A DNA stretch of 64,000 bases, from the NCBI RefSeq assembly GCF_036186745.1, contig NZ_CP108086.1, positions 1,798,001 to 1,862,000 on the forward strand, read 5' to 3'. Shown in pieces: positions 52,542-60,277 of the stretch. Position 1 is the first letter of the stretch. The number at the start of each line of letters is the position of its first letter. The notes beneath the pieces were generated by a model. The model saw only the letters and a list, made by a program, of their open reading frames with translations. It did not search any database and was not told where the DNA came from. The position numbers and the translations under genes are program-made. The DNA is from Microbispora hainanensis (lineage in GTDB: Bacteria; Actinomycetota; Actinomycetes; Streptosporangiales; Streptosporangiaceae).

Positions 52542-53546
52542 TCAGTCGACAAGCGCCGAGCCGAAGACCCACGGGGACGTCTGGGAGATGAAGTCCCCGG
52601 GGAATCCGAGCTCGAAGCCGGTGGCCTCCTCCAGCCGGGCGATGCTTTCCGGCGGCAGGGTGAGGCCGGCGGCGGCGAGGTTGTCGCGGAGCTGGTCGGC
52701 ATCGCGCGCCCCGACGATGGGATGGATCGCGCGCGACCGGCTCGCGGTCCACGCGATGGCCACCTGGGAGGGCGTGGCCCCGAGGTCGTCGGCGACGTCC
52801 TGCACCACCCGGGCCATCGCGTGGTCACGGGCCGACAGCGACTCCGCGTTCAGCCGGCCGCCGGTCGCGGGGGCGCCGGGGCGGGTGTACTTGCCGGACA
52901 GCACGCCGCCGCCCAGCGGGCTCCAGGCGGTGACGCCCAGCCCCAGCGACTCGGCCATCGGCAGCAGCTCGCGTTCGATGTCGCGCTGGAGCAGGCTGTA
53001 CGGCACCTGGAGACCGACGAACGGGCTCCACCCATGCCACTGCGCCAGCGTGTTGGCCCGCGACACGATCCAGGCGGGGGCGTCGGAGATCCCCACGTAA
53101 AGAACCTTGCCGGAGCGGACCACGTCGTCCAGCGCGCGCATGGTCTCCTCGATCGGCGTGTCGCGGTCCCACATGTGCACCCAGTAGACGTCCACGTAGT
53201 CCGTACGCAGCCTGCGCAGGCTGGTCTCCAGCGACGCCCGCAGGTTCTTGCGGTGGTTCCCCGCCGCGTTGGGGTCGGCGCGGTCGCGTGACACGGTGTA
53301 TTTCGTGCCCAGCACGAACGACTCGCGCCGGCCCTCCAGCAGCTCGCCGAGTATCCGCTCGCTGGCGCCGTCGCGGTAGTTGATCGCGGTGTCGATCATG
53401 TTGCCGCCGGCCTCGGCGTACAGGTCGAGCATGCGCCGGCACTCCGGCAGCGGCGCGCCGACGCCGCCCTGCTCGCCGAAGGTCATGGCGCCCAGGATCA
53501 GCTCGGAGACCCGCAGGCCGCTCGCGCCCAGCGTCCGGTATCTCAT
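52542..53546 (-). CDS. Aldo/keto reductase
   Basis: 334 aa from ATG 53546. AKR fold elements: TLGASGLRVSELILGAMTFG, MIDTAINYRDGASERILGELL (Asp and Tyr of the catalytic set), LGTKYTVS (Lys), DYVDVYWVHMWD (His), and GVTAWSPLGGGVLSGKYT. It should reduce aldehydes or ketones with NADPH. Its start overlaps the stop of a 28-codon upstream ORF (ATGA), and two palindromes next to a TetR gene lie just beyond, so that regulator probably controls it. Confidence 0.93.
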   Translation of the reverse strand: MRYRTLGASGLRVSELILGAMTFGEQGGVGAPLPECRRMLDLYAEAGGNMIDTAINYRDGASERILGELLEGRRESFVLGTKYTVSRDRADPNAAGNHRKNLRASLETSLRRLRTDYVDVYWVHMWDRDTPIEETMRALDDVVRSGKVLYVGISDAPAWIVSRANTLAQWHGWSPFVGLQVPYSLLQRDIERELLPMAESLGLGVTAWSPLGGGVLSGKYTRPGAPATGGRLNAESLSARDHAMARVVQDVADDLGATPSQVAIAWTASRSRAIHPIVGARDADQLRDNLAAAGLTLPPESIARLEEATGFELGFPGDFISQTSPWVFGSALVD

Positions 53547-53629
53547 GCCGTCGCCGATCCGCTGAACAGCTCCGCGGCGGCGGCCTTGTCGGGATCGGAG
53601 ACGACCAGATGGATCGCGATGTGCGTCAT
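53543..53629 (-). pseudogene. 28-codon VOC/glyoxalase remnant coupled to the aldo/keto reductase
   Basis: ATG 53629 gives MTHIAIHLVVSDPDKAAA followed by ELFSGSATA and a stop that overlaps the reductase start. The first 18 residues match the beginning of VOC-superfamily proteins; the rest of the roughly 120-residue domain is gone. It may now serve only as a coupling leader peptide for the reductase. Either use is inference. Confidence 0.5.
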
Positions 53630-53637
53630 GGCAATGA

Positions 53638-53696
53638 CCATACACACTGTATGGACATGTCGTCCAGATCGAATGTATGGACGTAGCGTCCATACA
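53638..53696. promoter_or_regulatory. Two palindromic TetR operators
   Basis: Site 1 is CCATACA-CAC-TGTATGG (53638-53654). Site 2 is TGTATGGACG-TAG-CGTCCATACA (53674-53696), a perfect 10-bp inverted repeat. They share the TGTATGG half-site and lie 36-42 nt apart centre to centre, between the TetR gene and the reductase unit. This is a strong case for binding by the adjacent TetR protein to control both directions. Confidence 0.8.
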
Positions 53697-53717
53697 CGCC
53701 GTCGTACGCTTGGTCGC

Positions 53718-54344
53718 ATGTCTTCCAAGCGCACCGCTCCCGCCGCGCGCCGCTCGGGCGTCGCGGCCTCCGCAGAGCTTCGGGAGCGCATCCTGTCGGC
53801 GACGCGTGAGCTGCTGCGGGAGCGCCGCTTCGACACCCTGAGCGTGAGCGACATCCTGACCGCGGCCAAGGTGTCCCGGGCCAGCTTCTACTTCTATTTC
53901 CCGAGCAAGCAGGCGGTGCTCGCCGAGCTCGTACGCGAGGCCGTGACGCGGGGACAGCAGGCGGCCGAGCCCTGGACCGGCGGACGGCAGGACCCGGCCG
54001 CCGCGCTCCGGGCCGGTGTGACCGACGGCGCACGGTTGTGGCGCGCGAACGCGGGCGTGCTCATGGCGATCGTGGAGAGCTGGGGCTCCGACGACGACCT
54101 GCGAGCCCTGTGGCTCGAACAGATGGACCTGTTCACCGAGGCCGCCGTGGCCCGCATCCGATCCGACCCGGAGGCGCTGCGGCATCTCGGCGACGCGGAC
54201 GTGCGCGCCGTGGCCGCCTCGCTGACCTGGATGGGCGAACGGCTCTACTACCTCGCCGCCTCGGGGGTGCCGCCCTTCGACGACGAGCAGGTCCTCGTCG
54301 ACGTGCTCACCAATGCGTGGACCTCGCTGCTCTACGGCCGGTGA
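53718..54344 (+). CDS. TetR/AcrR-family regulator (EthR-like)
   Basis: 208 aa from ATG 53718. The HTH is RERILSATRELLRERRFDTL, then SVSDILTAAKVSRASFYFYFPSKQAVLAEL. The ligand domain includes WRANAGVLMAIVESWG and SLTWMGERLYYLAA, as in EthR-type repressors of oxidoreductase genes. Two palindromes upstream are the likely operators. It is divergent from the aldo/keto reductase unit. Confidence 0.92.
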   Translation: MSSKRTAPAARRSGVAASAELRERILSATRELLRERRFDTLSVSDILTAAKVSRASFYFYFPSKQAVLAELVREAVTRGQQAAEPWTGGRQDPAAALRAGVTDGARLWRANAGVLMAIVESWGSDDDLRALWLEQMDLFTEAAVARIRSDPEALRHLGDADVRAVAASLTWMGERLYYLAASGVPPFDDEQVLVDVLTNAWTSLLYGR

Positions 54345-54368
54345 ACCGGGCGGCGACCTCTCCCACGC

Positions 54369-55289
54369 TCAGGCCGCGCCGCCGTCGTCCGGTGCGGCGG
54401 GTGACTCGGGTGCCGTGAGGCGTGCGGCGAGCGCCGCCGCGGCATCGGAGAGCCCGGACCAGCGCCGGCAGCACAACAGCAGGTTGCGCTTGGCCCAGGA
54501 GTTCGTCAGGTCCACGGCCCGCAGGTCGTACGTACGCCGCCAACGGTCGATCGCACGCGCGGGAACCACGGCGATGCCGACCCCGGCCGCCACCGCGCCG
54601 CAGATCGCCTCCGTGGACGGCAGATGCGCCCGGTAGCGGGGCCGGAGCCCGAGCGGCTGGGCCTGCCCGCTCAGATGCTCCTGCAACGGGTTCCCCTCGG
54701 TGAAGCCGACGAACGGGTGGCCGAGGCACTCGCTGAACGCGACATGAGCACGCGCGGCCAGCGCGTGGCCCGGCGGTGTGATGACGACCAGCGGATCGGG
54801 ACGCAGCACCGCCCGTTCCAGCCGGCCCGAGTCCACCGTGTCGGCGATGATCCCCAGCTCCGCCCGGCCGTCGGTGACGGCGGCGACGATCTCGTGACTC
54901 GGCCGCTCCTCCAGCTCCAGGTCGATGTCGGGATTGTCGGCCATGAAGTCGACTATCACCGACGACACGAGCGTTTCGGTCGCCGAAGTATTCGCCGAGA
55001 TCACCAATGTGGACCGCAGGCCGTCGGAATAGCGCGACAATTCAGAACGCATCCGAGCAATCTGCTCGATGACCTGACGGGCATGGGCCACCAGCAGCCA
55101 CCCTGCCGGTGACGGCACGACACCACGGCGATGCCGGATCAGCAGCGGCGCTCCCAGAGCCTTCTCCATCGCCTTGATCCTCGTGCTGGCCGAAGCCAGC
55201 GACAGGTGTGACCGCTCCGCGCCCCGGGTGATGCTGCCCTCATCGACCACCTGGAGGAACAGCTGAAGATCGGTCAGGTCGTACGTCAT
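54369..55289 (-). CDS. LysR-family transcriptional regulator
   Basis: 306 aa from ATG 55289; upstream ATG 55307 is possible. The wHTH is LTDLQLFLQVVDEGSITRGA, ERSHLSLASASTRIKAMEKALGAPLLIRHRRG. The periplasmic-binding-like effector domain follows (LVISANTSATETLVSSVIVDFM, LGIIADTVDSGRL, PFVGFTEGNPLQ). It lies divergent from the disrupted PAS gene with 142 nt between them, suggesting that it regulated that gene before the insertion. Its 3' end faces the TetR gene. Confidence 0.92.
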   Translation of the reverse strand: MTYDLTDLQLFLQVVDEGSITRGAERSHLSLASASTRIKAMEKALGAPLLIRHRRGVVPSPAGWLLVAHARQVIEQIARMRSELSRYSDGLRSTLVISANTSATETLVSSVIVDFMADNPDIDLELEERPSHEIVAAVTDGRAELGIIADTVDSGRLERAVLRPDPLVVITPPGHALAARAHVAFSECLGHPFVGFTEGNPLQEHLSGQAQPLGLRPRYRAHLPSTEAICGAVAAGVGIAVVPARAIDRWRRTYDLRAVDLTNSWAKRNLLLCCRRWSGLSDAAAALAARLTAPESPAAPDDGGAA

Positions 55290-55696
55290 GGTCGAGACGC
55301 TACCCATCTCGGCCCCCACTCTGGAGACTTCGGGTCAGCCGAAGGCTCGCCCCAAAAAGAACTCATTGTGGACTCGGGTGCAGGCGTCAAGACTTTGTCC
55401 TGATCTGCAAATTCGCTATCCGGAGGCGTCAATGTCACCTCAGGCCGAGCCGGCCGAAGTCGCCGAGAACCGCATCGCCGCGGACTGGGATTTGGATCAG
55501 TGGGCGGACCGGATCCTCGAACAGGCCGGCGTCGGAGTCACCATTCTGGATCGCCACGGAACGGTGATGTACTACAACAAGTGGGCTTCGGAGCACCTGG
55601 ACCGGAAGCCCGGATACAGGCTCATCGAACTTGATCGGGGTTGAGGCGAGGCTGCGCCTGCTCGCGCGGCTGCGGGATGGATTGCCTCTTGAGGGA

Positions 55697-55759
55697 GCTC
55701 GCGGCTCCCGTTGATCATTTCTGTTATCTACGCAGAAGATCAACAGAAGAGCCGCGAGC
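55697..55759 (+). other. Long hairpin ending at the transposase start codon
   Basis: GCTCGCGGCTC (55697-55707) and GTTGATC (55710-55716) pair with GATCAAC (55738-55744) and GAGCCGCGAGC (55749-55759). The stem ends one base before the ATG. It would hide the start codon region in the transcript, a common way of limiting transposase synthesis, including from read-through transcription. Confidence 0.7.
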
Positions 55760-57085
55760 ATGGTCAACGATACGACCCGGCTGCTGGGCCTGGAGGGCCT
55801 GGCCGTCGTCGACGTCGTCGCAGCAGGTGAAGACAGCAGGCAGGGGCCGATCGTGCATCTGGTCACCGCCGACGAGAGCGCTCGGGCCTGCCCCGAGTGC
55901 GGGGTGTTCGCGGCCCGGGTCAAGGAGTGGGTGACCACCCGCCCGCGTGACCTACCGGTCGCGGGCCGCCGCTGTGACCTGCGCTGGCGTAAACGCCGGT
56001 GGTACTGCGACGAGCCGGCCTGCCCGAGAGGGACGTTCACCGAGCACGTCGCACAGGTCCCGGCCCGGGCCCGGCTGACGGTGCGATTACGCCAGGCCGC
56101 CGGGGAAGCCGTCGCCGACCGTGGGAGGACGATCGTGCAGTCGGCTCGCGACCACGGCGTGTCCTGGCCGGTGGCCTGTGCGGCGTTCACCGCGCACGCC
56201 CAGCGGGTGCTGCCCGGTCAGCCCGCCCCCGTCACGGTGCTGGGGATCGATGAGATCCGCCGAGGCCGGCCCCGCTGGACCTGGGATGAGACCACCGGCA
56301 CCTGGCAGACCGTCGTGGACCGATGGCATGTCGGCTTCGTCGACCTGTCCGGCGGGCAAGGCCTGCTCGGCCAGGTCGAAGGCCGTACCAGCACTGCTGT
56401 CACCGGCTGGCTCGGCCAGCGTACTCAGGCCTGGCGTGATGGCGTGACCTTCGTCGCGATCGACATGTGCACCATCTTCAAATCCGCCGTCCGGGTGGCG
56501 TTACCGCAGGCCAGGCTGGTGGTCGACCACTTCCACATCGTGCAGCTGGCCAACGCCGCCGTCACCGAGGTCCGCCGCCGCGTCACCGTCCAGGTGCGGG
56601 GCAGGCGCGGGCGCAAGGGCAACCGCGAATGGGAACTACGTAACCGGCTGACCCGCTCGGCCGCCCGGATGCACGGCTCGCAACTCGACCCGATGGTCGA
56701 TGACCTGATGGCGCTACCGAGGCGGATCGGAGTGCCGATCCTGGCCGCGTGGAACGCCAAGGAAGACCTGCTCGACCTGCTCGCCTTGGCGCGCACCCAC
56801 CCCGATCGCTCCGTCGTCGCCGGCCGGCTGTTCCGCTTCTATGACCGCTGCGCCGCCTCCGGCCTGCCTGAACTGGAACGCCTGGCGAGCACGGTCGAGA
56901 CCTGGTGGCCCGAGATCCTCGCGTTCATCCACACCGGCATCACCAACGCCGGCTCCGAGGGCACCAACCGCGTGATCAAGACCGTCGCCCGCGACGCGTA
57001 CGGCTTCCGCAACCCCGAAAACCAGCGGTTACGCACCCGCTGCGCCACCACCCGACGAAGCCGCGGATTCCTCAACCCCGCTTAA
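55760..57085 (+). CDS. ISL3-family transposase
   Basis: 441 aa. N-terminal Cys pairs (CPECGVFAARVKEW and CDEPACPRGTF) form the zinc-finger-like DNA-binding part. A HTH-like region follows (LRQAAGEAVADRGRTIVQSARDHGVSWPVAC). The DDE catalytic residues lie in VLGIDEIRRGRPRW, LVVDHFHIVQLANAAV and AGSEGTNRVIKTVARDAYG. Full length for the family with no frameshift seen, so it may be active. The upstream hairpin probably limits translation. Confidence 0.93.
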   Translation: MVNDTTRLLGLEGLAVVDVVAAGEDSRQGPIVHLVTADESARACPECGVFAARVKEWVTTRPRDLPVAGRRCDLRWRKRRWYCDEPACPRGTFTEHVAQVPARARLTVRLRQAAGEAVADRGRTIVQSARDHGVSWPVACAAFTAHAQRVLPGQPAPVTVLGIDEIRRGRPRWTWDETTGTWQTVVDRWHVGFVDLSGGQGLLGQVEGRTSTAVTGWLGQRTQAWRDGVTFVAIDMCTIFKSAVRVALPQARLVVDHFHIVQLANAAVTEVRRRVTVQVRGRRGRKGNREWELRNRLTRSAARMHGSQLDPMVDDLMALPRRIGVPILAAWNAKEDLLDLLALARTHPDRSVVAGRLFRFYDRCAASGLPELERLASTVETWWPEILAFIHTGITNAGSEGTNRVIKTVARDAYGFRNPENQRLRTRCATTRRSRGFLNPA

Positions 57086-57383
57086 CTTCGAAGAGCCCGG
57101 ATACATCGGAGACGACGTCCGGAAGCGACATCGCCGAGCGGTGACCAATCCCCGTTTCGACGCCATGCTCCGGCTCTTCGAAGAGGGCCGCGTCGAGCCG
57201 GTGCGCTACGTCGCCAGGCCGTACGGGAAAACCACGATCCTGGTCACGGTCTCACCGATCCGGGTGGACGACGAGCTGGTCGGCTTCTCGCAGATCGTCC
57301 TTCTCAAGGACGAGATACAGGAGCTCTGCGCGCGGTTCGACGAGTCGGGACGCGAATCCTTCGAGCGAGAAATGCTGCCCTGA

Positions 57384-57573
57384 CCTCGATCTTTCGCCGG
57401 TCTGCATGCAGTGGTCGGCAAGCTCGCGGAGCACGACCAACTGGTGCTCGGCTTCCAGCCTCTCGAACGAGGCGACACCCTGCGGCATCGGACGAAGACC
57501 CTGCGCCGGTTCATTCAGAATGACCGCATGCTCGTGCACGTCGCCCTGCCTATCATCACGGCCCCTCGCTGAG
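57384..57573 (+). pseudogene. Unrecognised coding remnant behind the PAS gene
   Basis: Directly after the PAS stop codon, in the same frame, the sequence reads LHAVVGKLAEHDQLVLGFQP, then LERGDTLRHRTKTLRRFIQN and DRMLVHVALPIITAPR before a stop. Third positions are mostly G or C, as in coding DNA, but there is no start with a ribosome site. It looks like the 3' end of a gene whose beginning was lost. I do not recognise the family. The stretch from here to 57768 has no other gene. Confidence 0.35.
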
Positions 57574-57768
57574 TTTTACGAGCTGCTACGCGCGGCCTCG
57601 CGAGGGTGGTCCGTGGCCTGAAGGGCGGTCACTGGTCTGCTTTAGCCGCTTTCATGCCAGTACGGACGGCACCAATCGGCAATGTCGGCTTTGTCTTCTC
57701 GTCGCCTCCGGGCAAGATCTCGCGGTTAGCGTCGTGCGGCCACATTCCGCACGCGGAGGTCTGAAGCC

Positions 57769-59940
57769 ATGCCTGAACTGTCCCGCAGAAACTTTCTCGG
57801 CACTGCCGCTGCCGTAACGGGAGCGGCCGCCGTCGGCGCCGCACTGCCCAGCGCCAGCGCCGCCGCGGCCCCCACACAGAAGCCCGGTCACCCGCCCAAG
57901 CCGTACGGCGACATCCGTGACGTCAAGCACGTCATCGTGATCATGCAGGAGAACCGCAGCTTCGACCACTATTTCGGCGCGATGAAGGGCGTGCGTGGTT
58001 TCGGCGACCGCTCGACCATCGTGCTCCCCGGCGGCAAGACCGTCTGGGAGCAGCCGAAGACGTTGACCGACGGCGCCGAGACGCAGTACCCGTGGCGGCT
58101 GAGCGGGGCCAAGACCTGGAGTGGAGCGACCCCGCCGAGCGCCGAGCTCGGCGCCGCCAACTACGGCGGCACCAGCCACGGCTGGACCGACCAGCACGGC
58201 GCCTGGTACGGCGGCCTCATGAACGGCTGGTACTACGCCAAGGGCGGCCCGACCACACTGGGCTACCTGGACCGCCGTGACCTGCCGTTCCACTACGCCC
58301 TCGCCGACGCCTACACGGTCGGCGACGCCTACCACTGCTCCGCACTCAGCGCCACCGGGCCCAACCGCACCTTCCTGTGGGGCGGAACGATCAACGCCGA
58401 CAAGAAGCACGGCAGCTTCACCGCGTACGACGGCGGTGACGAGCGCGGCAAGTTCCTGCCCTGGGAGTCCTACGCCGAGACGCTCCAGAAGGCGGGCGTC
58501 AGCTGGCGGGTCTACCAGTGCGCCGACGACTACGGCGACAACGGCCTGGAGTATTTCAACACCTTCGGCAAGCTCGACCCCACTCAGGGCGGGACGGCCG
58601 AACCGGGCAACGTCTTCTACGACAACGGCGTGAAGAACGTCCCCGAGCCGGTCACCGGGCTGTCGGGCAACGCCGACAACCTCATCGCCGCGATCCGCGC
58701 CGACGTGCTGGGGGGCACCCTGCCCCAGGTGAGCTGGATCGTGAACAACCAGTTCTTCTCCGAGCACCCGGTCACGGCGCCGAGCAACGGCGCGTACTTC
58801 CTCCGCGGTGTGCTCGAGGCCCTCAACGCCGACCCCGACGTGTTCAACTCGACCGTGGTGATCATCAACTACGACGAGAACGACGGTCAGTTCGACCACG
58901 TCCCGCCGCCCGTGCCGGCGCCGGGCGAGGCGGACGAGTTCGTCTCCGGCACCATGGCCTCGTACGGCGTCACCGAGCCGCTCCCCGTCGGGCTCGGCTT
59001 CCGCGTGCCGCTCATCCTCGTCTCGCCCTGGACCCGCGGCGGCTGGGTGACCTCGGAGGTCTCCGACCACACCTCGGTCATCCAGTTCATCGAGAAGTGG
59101 TCCACCGCGCTCGGCAAGCCCGCCATCTCGCCCAACATCAGCGACTGGCGGCGCAAGGTCTGCGGCGACCTGACGTACGCCTTCGACTTCAAGAAGCCCA
59201 TTTACGGCATGCCCGAACTGCCGGAGACCGGGCCGCTCATCCCCGAGACGCGATACACCCCGCTGCCGGGCGACAACATGATGCCGACCCAGGAGGAGGG
59301 CACCAAGCGGGCGCGGCCGCTGCCGTACCAGCCGAACGCCAACCTGGCCGGGTTCACCGGCGGGCCGTCCGGCACCGTGGCGAACCTGACGTTGAGCAAC
59401 GAGGCCCCGTTCGTCACCAAGGCGAGCCACTTCTCCGTGTACAACAACCGCGCCGGGATCCCGTCGCTGGCGCAGTATCCGGCCGCGTTCCCGGGCCAGT
59501 ACACGGTCGCCGCGCAGTCGACCATGTCCGGGACCGGCGCCGTGGGCTCCTCCGCCGGCGACACCACGTACGACATCACCGTCATCGGCCCGAACCGGTT
59601 CCTGCGCCGGTTCGCCGGCGACGTCGCCACCGCCGGTAAGGACCTCGTCGTCGAGGCGGACTACTACGACGGCAAGTCGACGAAGAACCCGAAGCTGAAG
59701 CTCTGGCTGCGCAACAACGGCAGCACCCGCGTGACGTTCACGATCACCCACAACAACTACATCTCCGGCAAGCCGGACACCGTGAAGGTCAACGCGCACG
59801 GCAAGGAGGCGTGGACGGTCAACCCGGTGAAGGAGAGCGACGGCTGGTACGACGTGACGGTCACCGTCGACGTCGACGGAGGCTGGTCGCAGCGGTTCGT
59901 CGGCCACATCGAGACCGGTGAGGCCAGCATCACCGGCTGA
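57769..59940 (+). CDS. Tat-exported phosphocholine-type phospholipase C
   Basis: 723 aa. The Tat signal is SRRNFLGTAAAVTGAAAVGA ending Ala-Ser-Ala. The phosphoesterase domain begins at VKHVIVIMQENRSFDHYFGAM, whose Asn/Arg/Asp lie at the active site, and includes SALSATGPNRTFLWGG, VVIINYDENDGQFDHVPPP and VPLILVSPWTRGG. The C-terminal part (from about 530) carries two DUF756-type beta-domains. Such enzymes hydrolyse phosphatidylcholine or sphingomyelin outside the cell, freeing phosphate. The start has GGAGG upstream. I looked for a PhoP box and saw none clearly. Confidence 0.94.
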   Translation: MPELSRRNFLGTAAAVTGAAAVGAALPSASAAAAPTQKPGHPPKPYGDIRDVKHVIVIMQENRSFDHYFGAMKGVRGFGDRSTIVLPGGKTVWEQPKTLTDGAETQYPWRLSGAKTWSGATPPSAELGAANYGGTSHGWTDQHGAWYGGLMNGWYYAKGGPTTLGYLDRRDLPFHYALADAYTVGDAYHCSALSATGPNRTFLWGGTINADKKHGSFTAYDGGDERGKFLPWESYAETLQKAGVSWRVYQCADDYGDNGLEYFNTFGKLDPTQGGTAEPGNVFYDNGVKNVPEPVTGLSGNADNLIAAIRADVLGGTLPQVSWIVNNQFFSEHPVTAPSNGAYFLRGVLEALNADPDVFNSTVVIINYDENDGQFDHVPPPVPAPGEADEFVSGTMASYGVTEPLPVGLGFRVPLILVSPWTRGGWVTSEVSDHTSVIQFIEKWSTALGKPAISPNISDWRRKVCGDLTYAFDFKKPIYGMPELPETGPLIPETRYTPLPGDNMMPTQEEGTKRARPLPYQPNANLAGFTGGPSGTVANLTLSNEAPFVTKASHFSVYNNRAGIPSLAQYPAAFPGQYTVAAQSTMSGTGAVGSSAGDTTYDITVIGPNRFLRRFAGDVATAGKDLVVEADYYDGKSTKNPKLKLWLRNNGSTRVTFTITHNNYISGKPDTVKVNAHGKEAWTVNPVKESDGWYDVTVTVDVDGGWSQRFVGHIETGEASITG

Positions 59941-60277
59941 TCCGGCAACAGCATCGACGGCAGGCCCTTCCCGCCACACCGTGGGCCGCGAGCGAATCGC
60001 GCCCCGGCCCGCGGGGAGGGCCTGCCCTTTAGGGGCGGCACGGCCGCACACCGCCCCGATGACGTCACAAGGCAACACCGCACGCCTCGAGGAGCGGCGC
60101 AAGCCCGCGGCCGGTCCGCAGCCCCTCGCGCAGGTCGCCCGTCACCCCGGCCAGCTTGGAAAAGACGGGATGTTGCAGTGCTGTCGTTGCCGGCGCACTG
60201 GAGTCCGCGGACACCTGGCCCATTGGCAGCGACACCATCGGTTAGTGCTGACCGCCTCCGTTGTGGCCGGAGCCCTC
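59941..60277. other. Intergenic stretch between convergent genes
   Basis: No gene or strong hairpin is supported. The region contains scattered short repeats and no conspicuous T-run. It separates the phospholipase gene from the minus-strand Gly-rich protein gene. Confidence 0.4.

Larger units (their letters stand above)
55619..57097 (+). mobile_element. ISL3-family insertion sequence, complete
   Basis: 1,479 bp. The terminal inverted repeats are 27 nt with 5 mismatches: the left starts GGCTCATCGAACTTGATCGG (55619) and the right, read inward on the minus strand, starts GGCTCTTCGAAGTTAAGCGG (57097). Both reach GGGGTTGAG. The target duplication is a perfect 8 bp, CGGATACA, at 55611-55618 and 57098-57105. 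Eight-bp duplications and the transposase type fit the ISL3 family. The preserved duplication and open transposase frame suggest a recent insertion. Confidence 0.93.
55432..57383 (+). pseudogene. PAS-domain protein gene split by an insertion sequence
   Basis: The 5' part runs from ATG 55432 (GGAGG 5 nt upstream) to 55618, and the 3' part from 57106 to the stop at 57383. Removing the element and one target copy gives one open frame of 154 codons: ILEQAGVGVTILDRHGTVMY, YNKWASEHLDRKPGY joined to IGDDVRKRHRRAV, then MLRLFEEGRVEPVRYVARPY and VGFSQIVLLKDEIQELCARF. This is a single small PAS domain (PAS_10 type) with a short helix. Unknown role; it was probably a stand-alone sensor linked to the divergent LysR gene. 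The element leaves only a truncated N-terminal peptide. Confidence 0.88.

Noticed and set aside
57600-57768. PhoP box before the phospholipase C gene
   Set aside because: No pair of GTTCACC-like direct repeats could be found.
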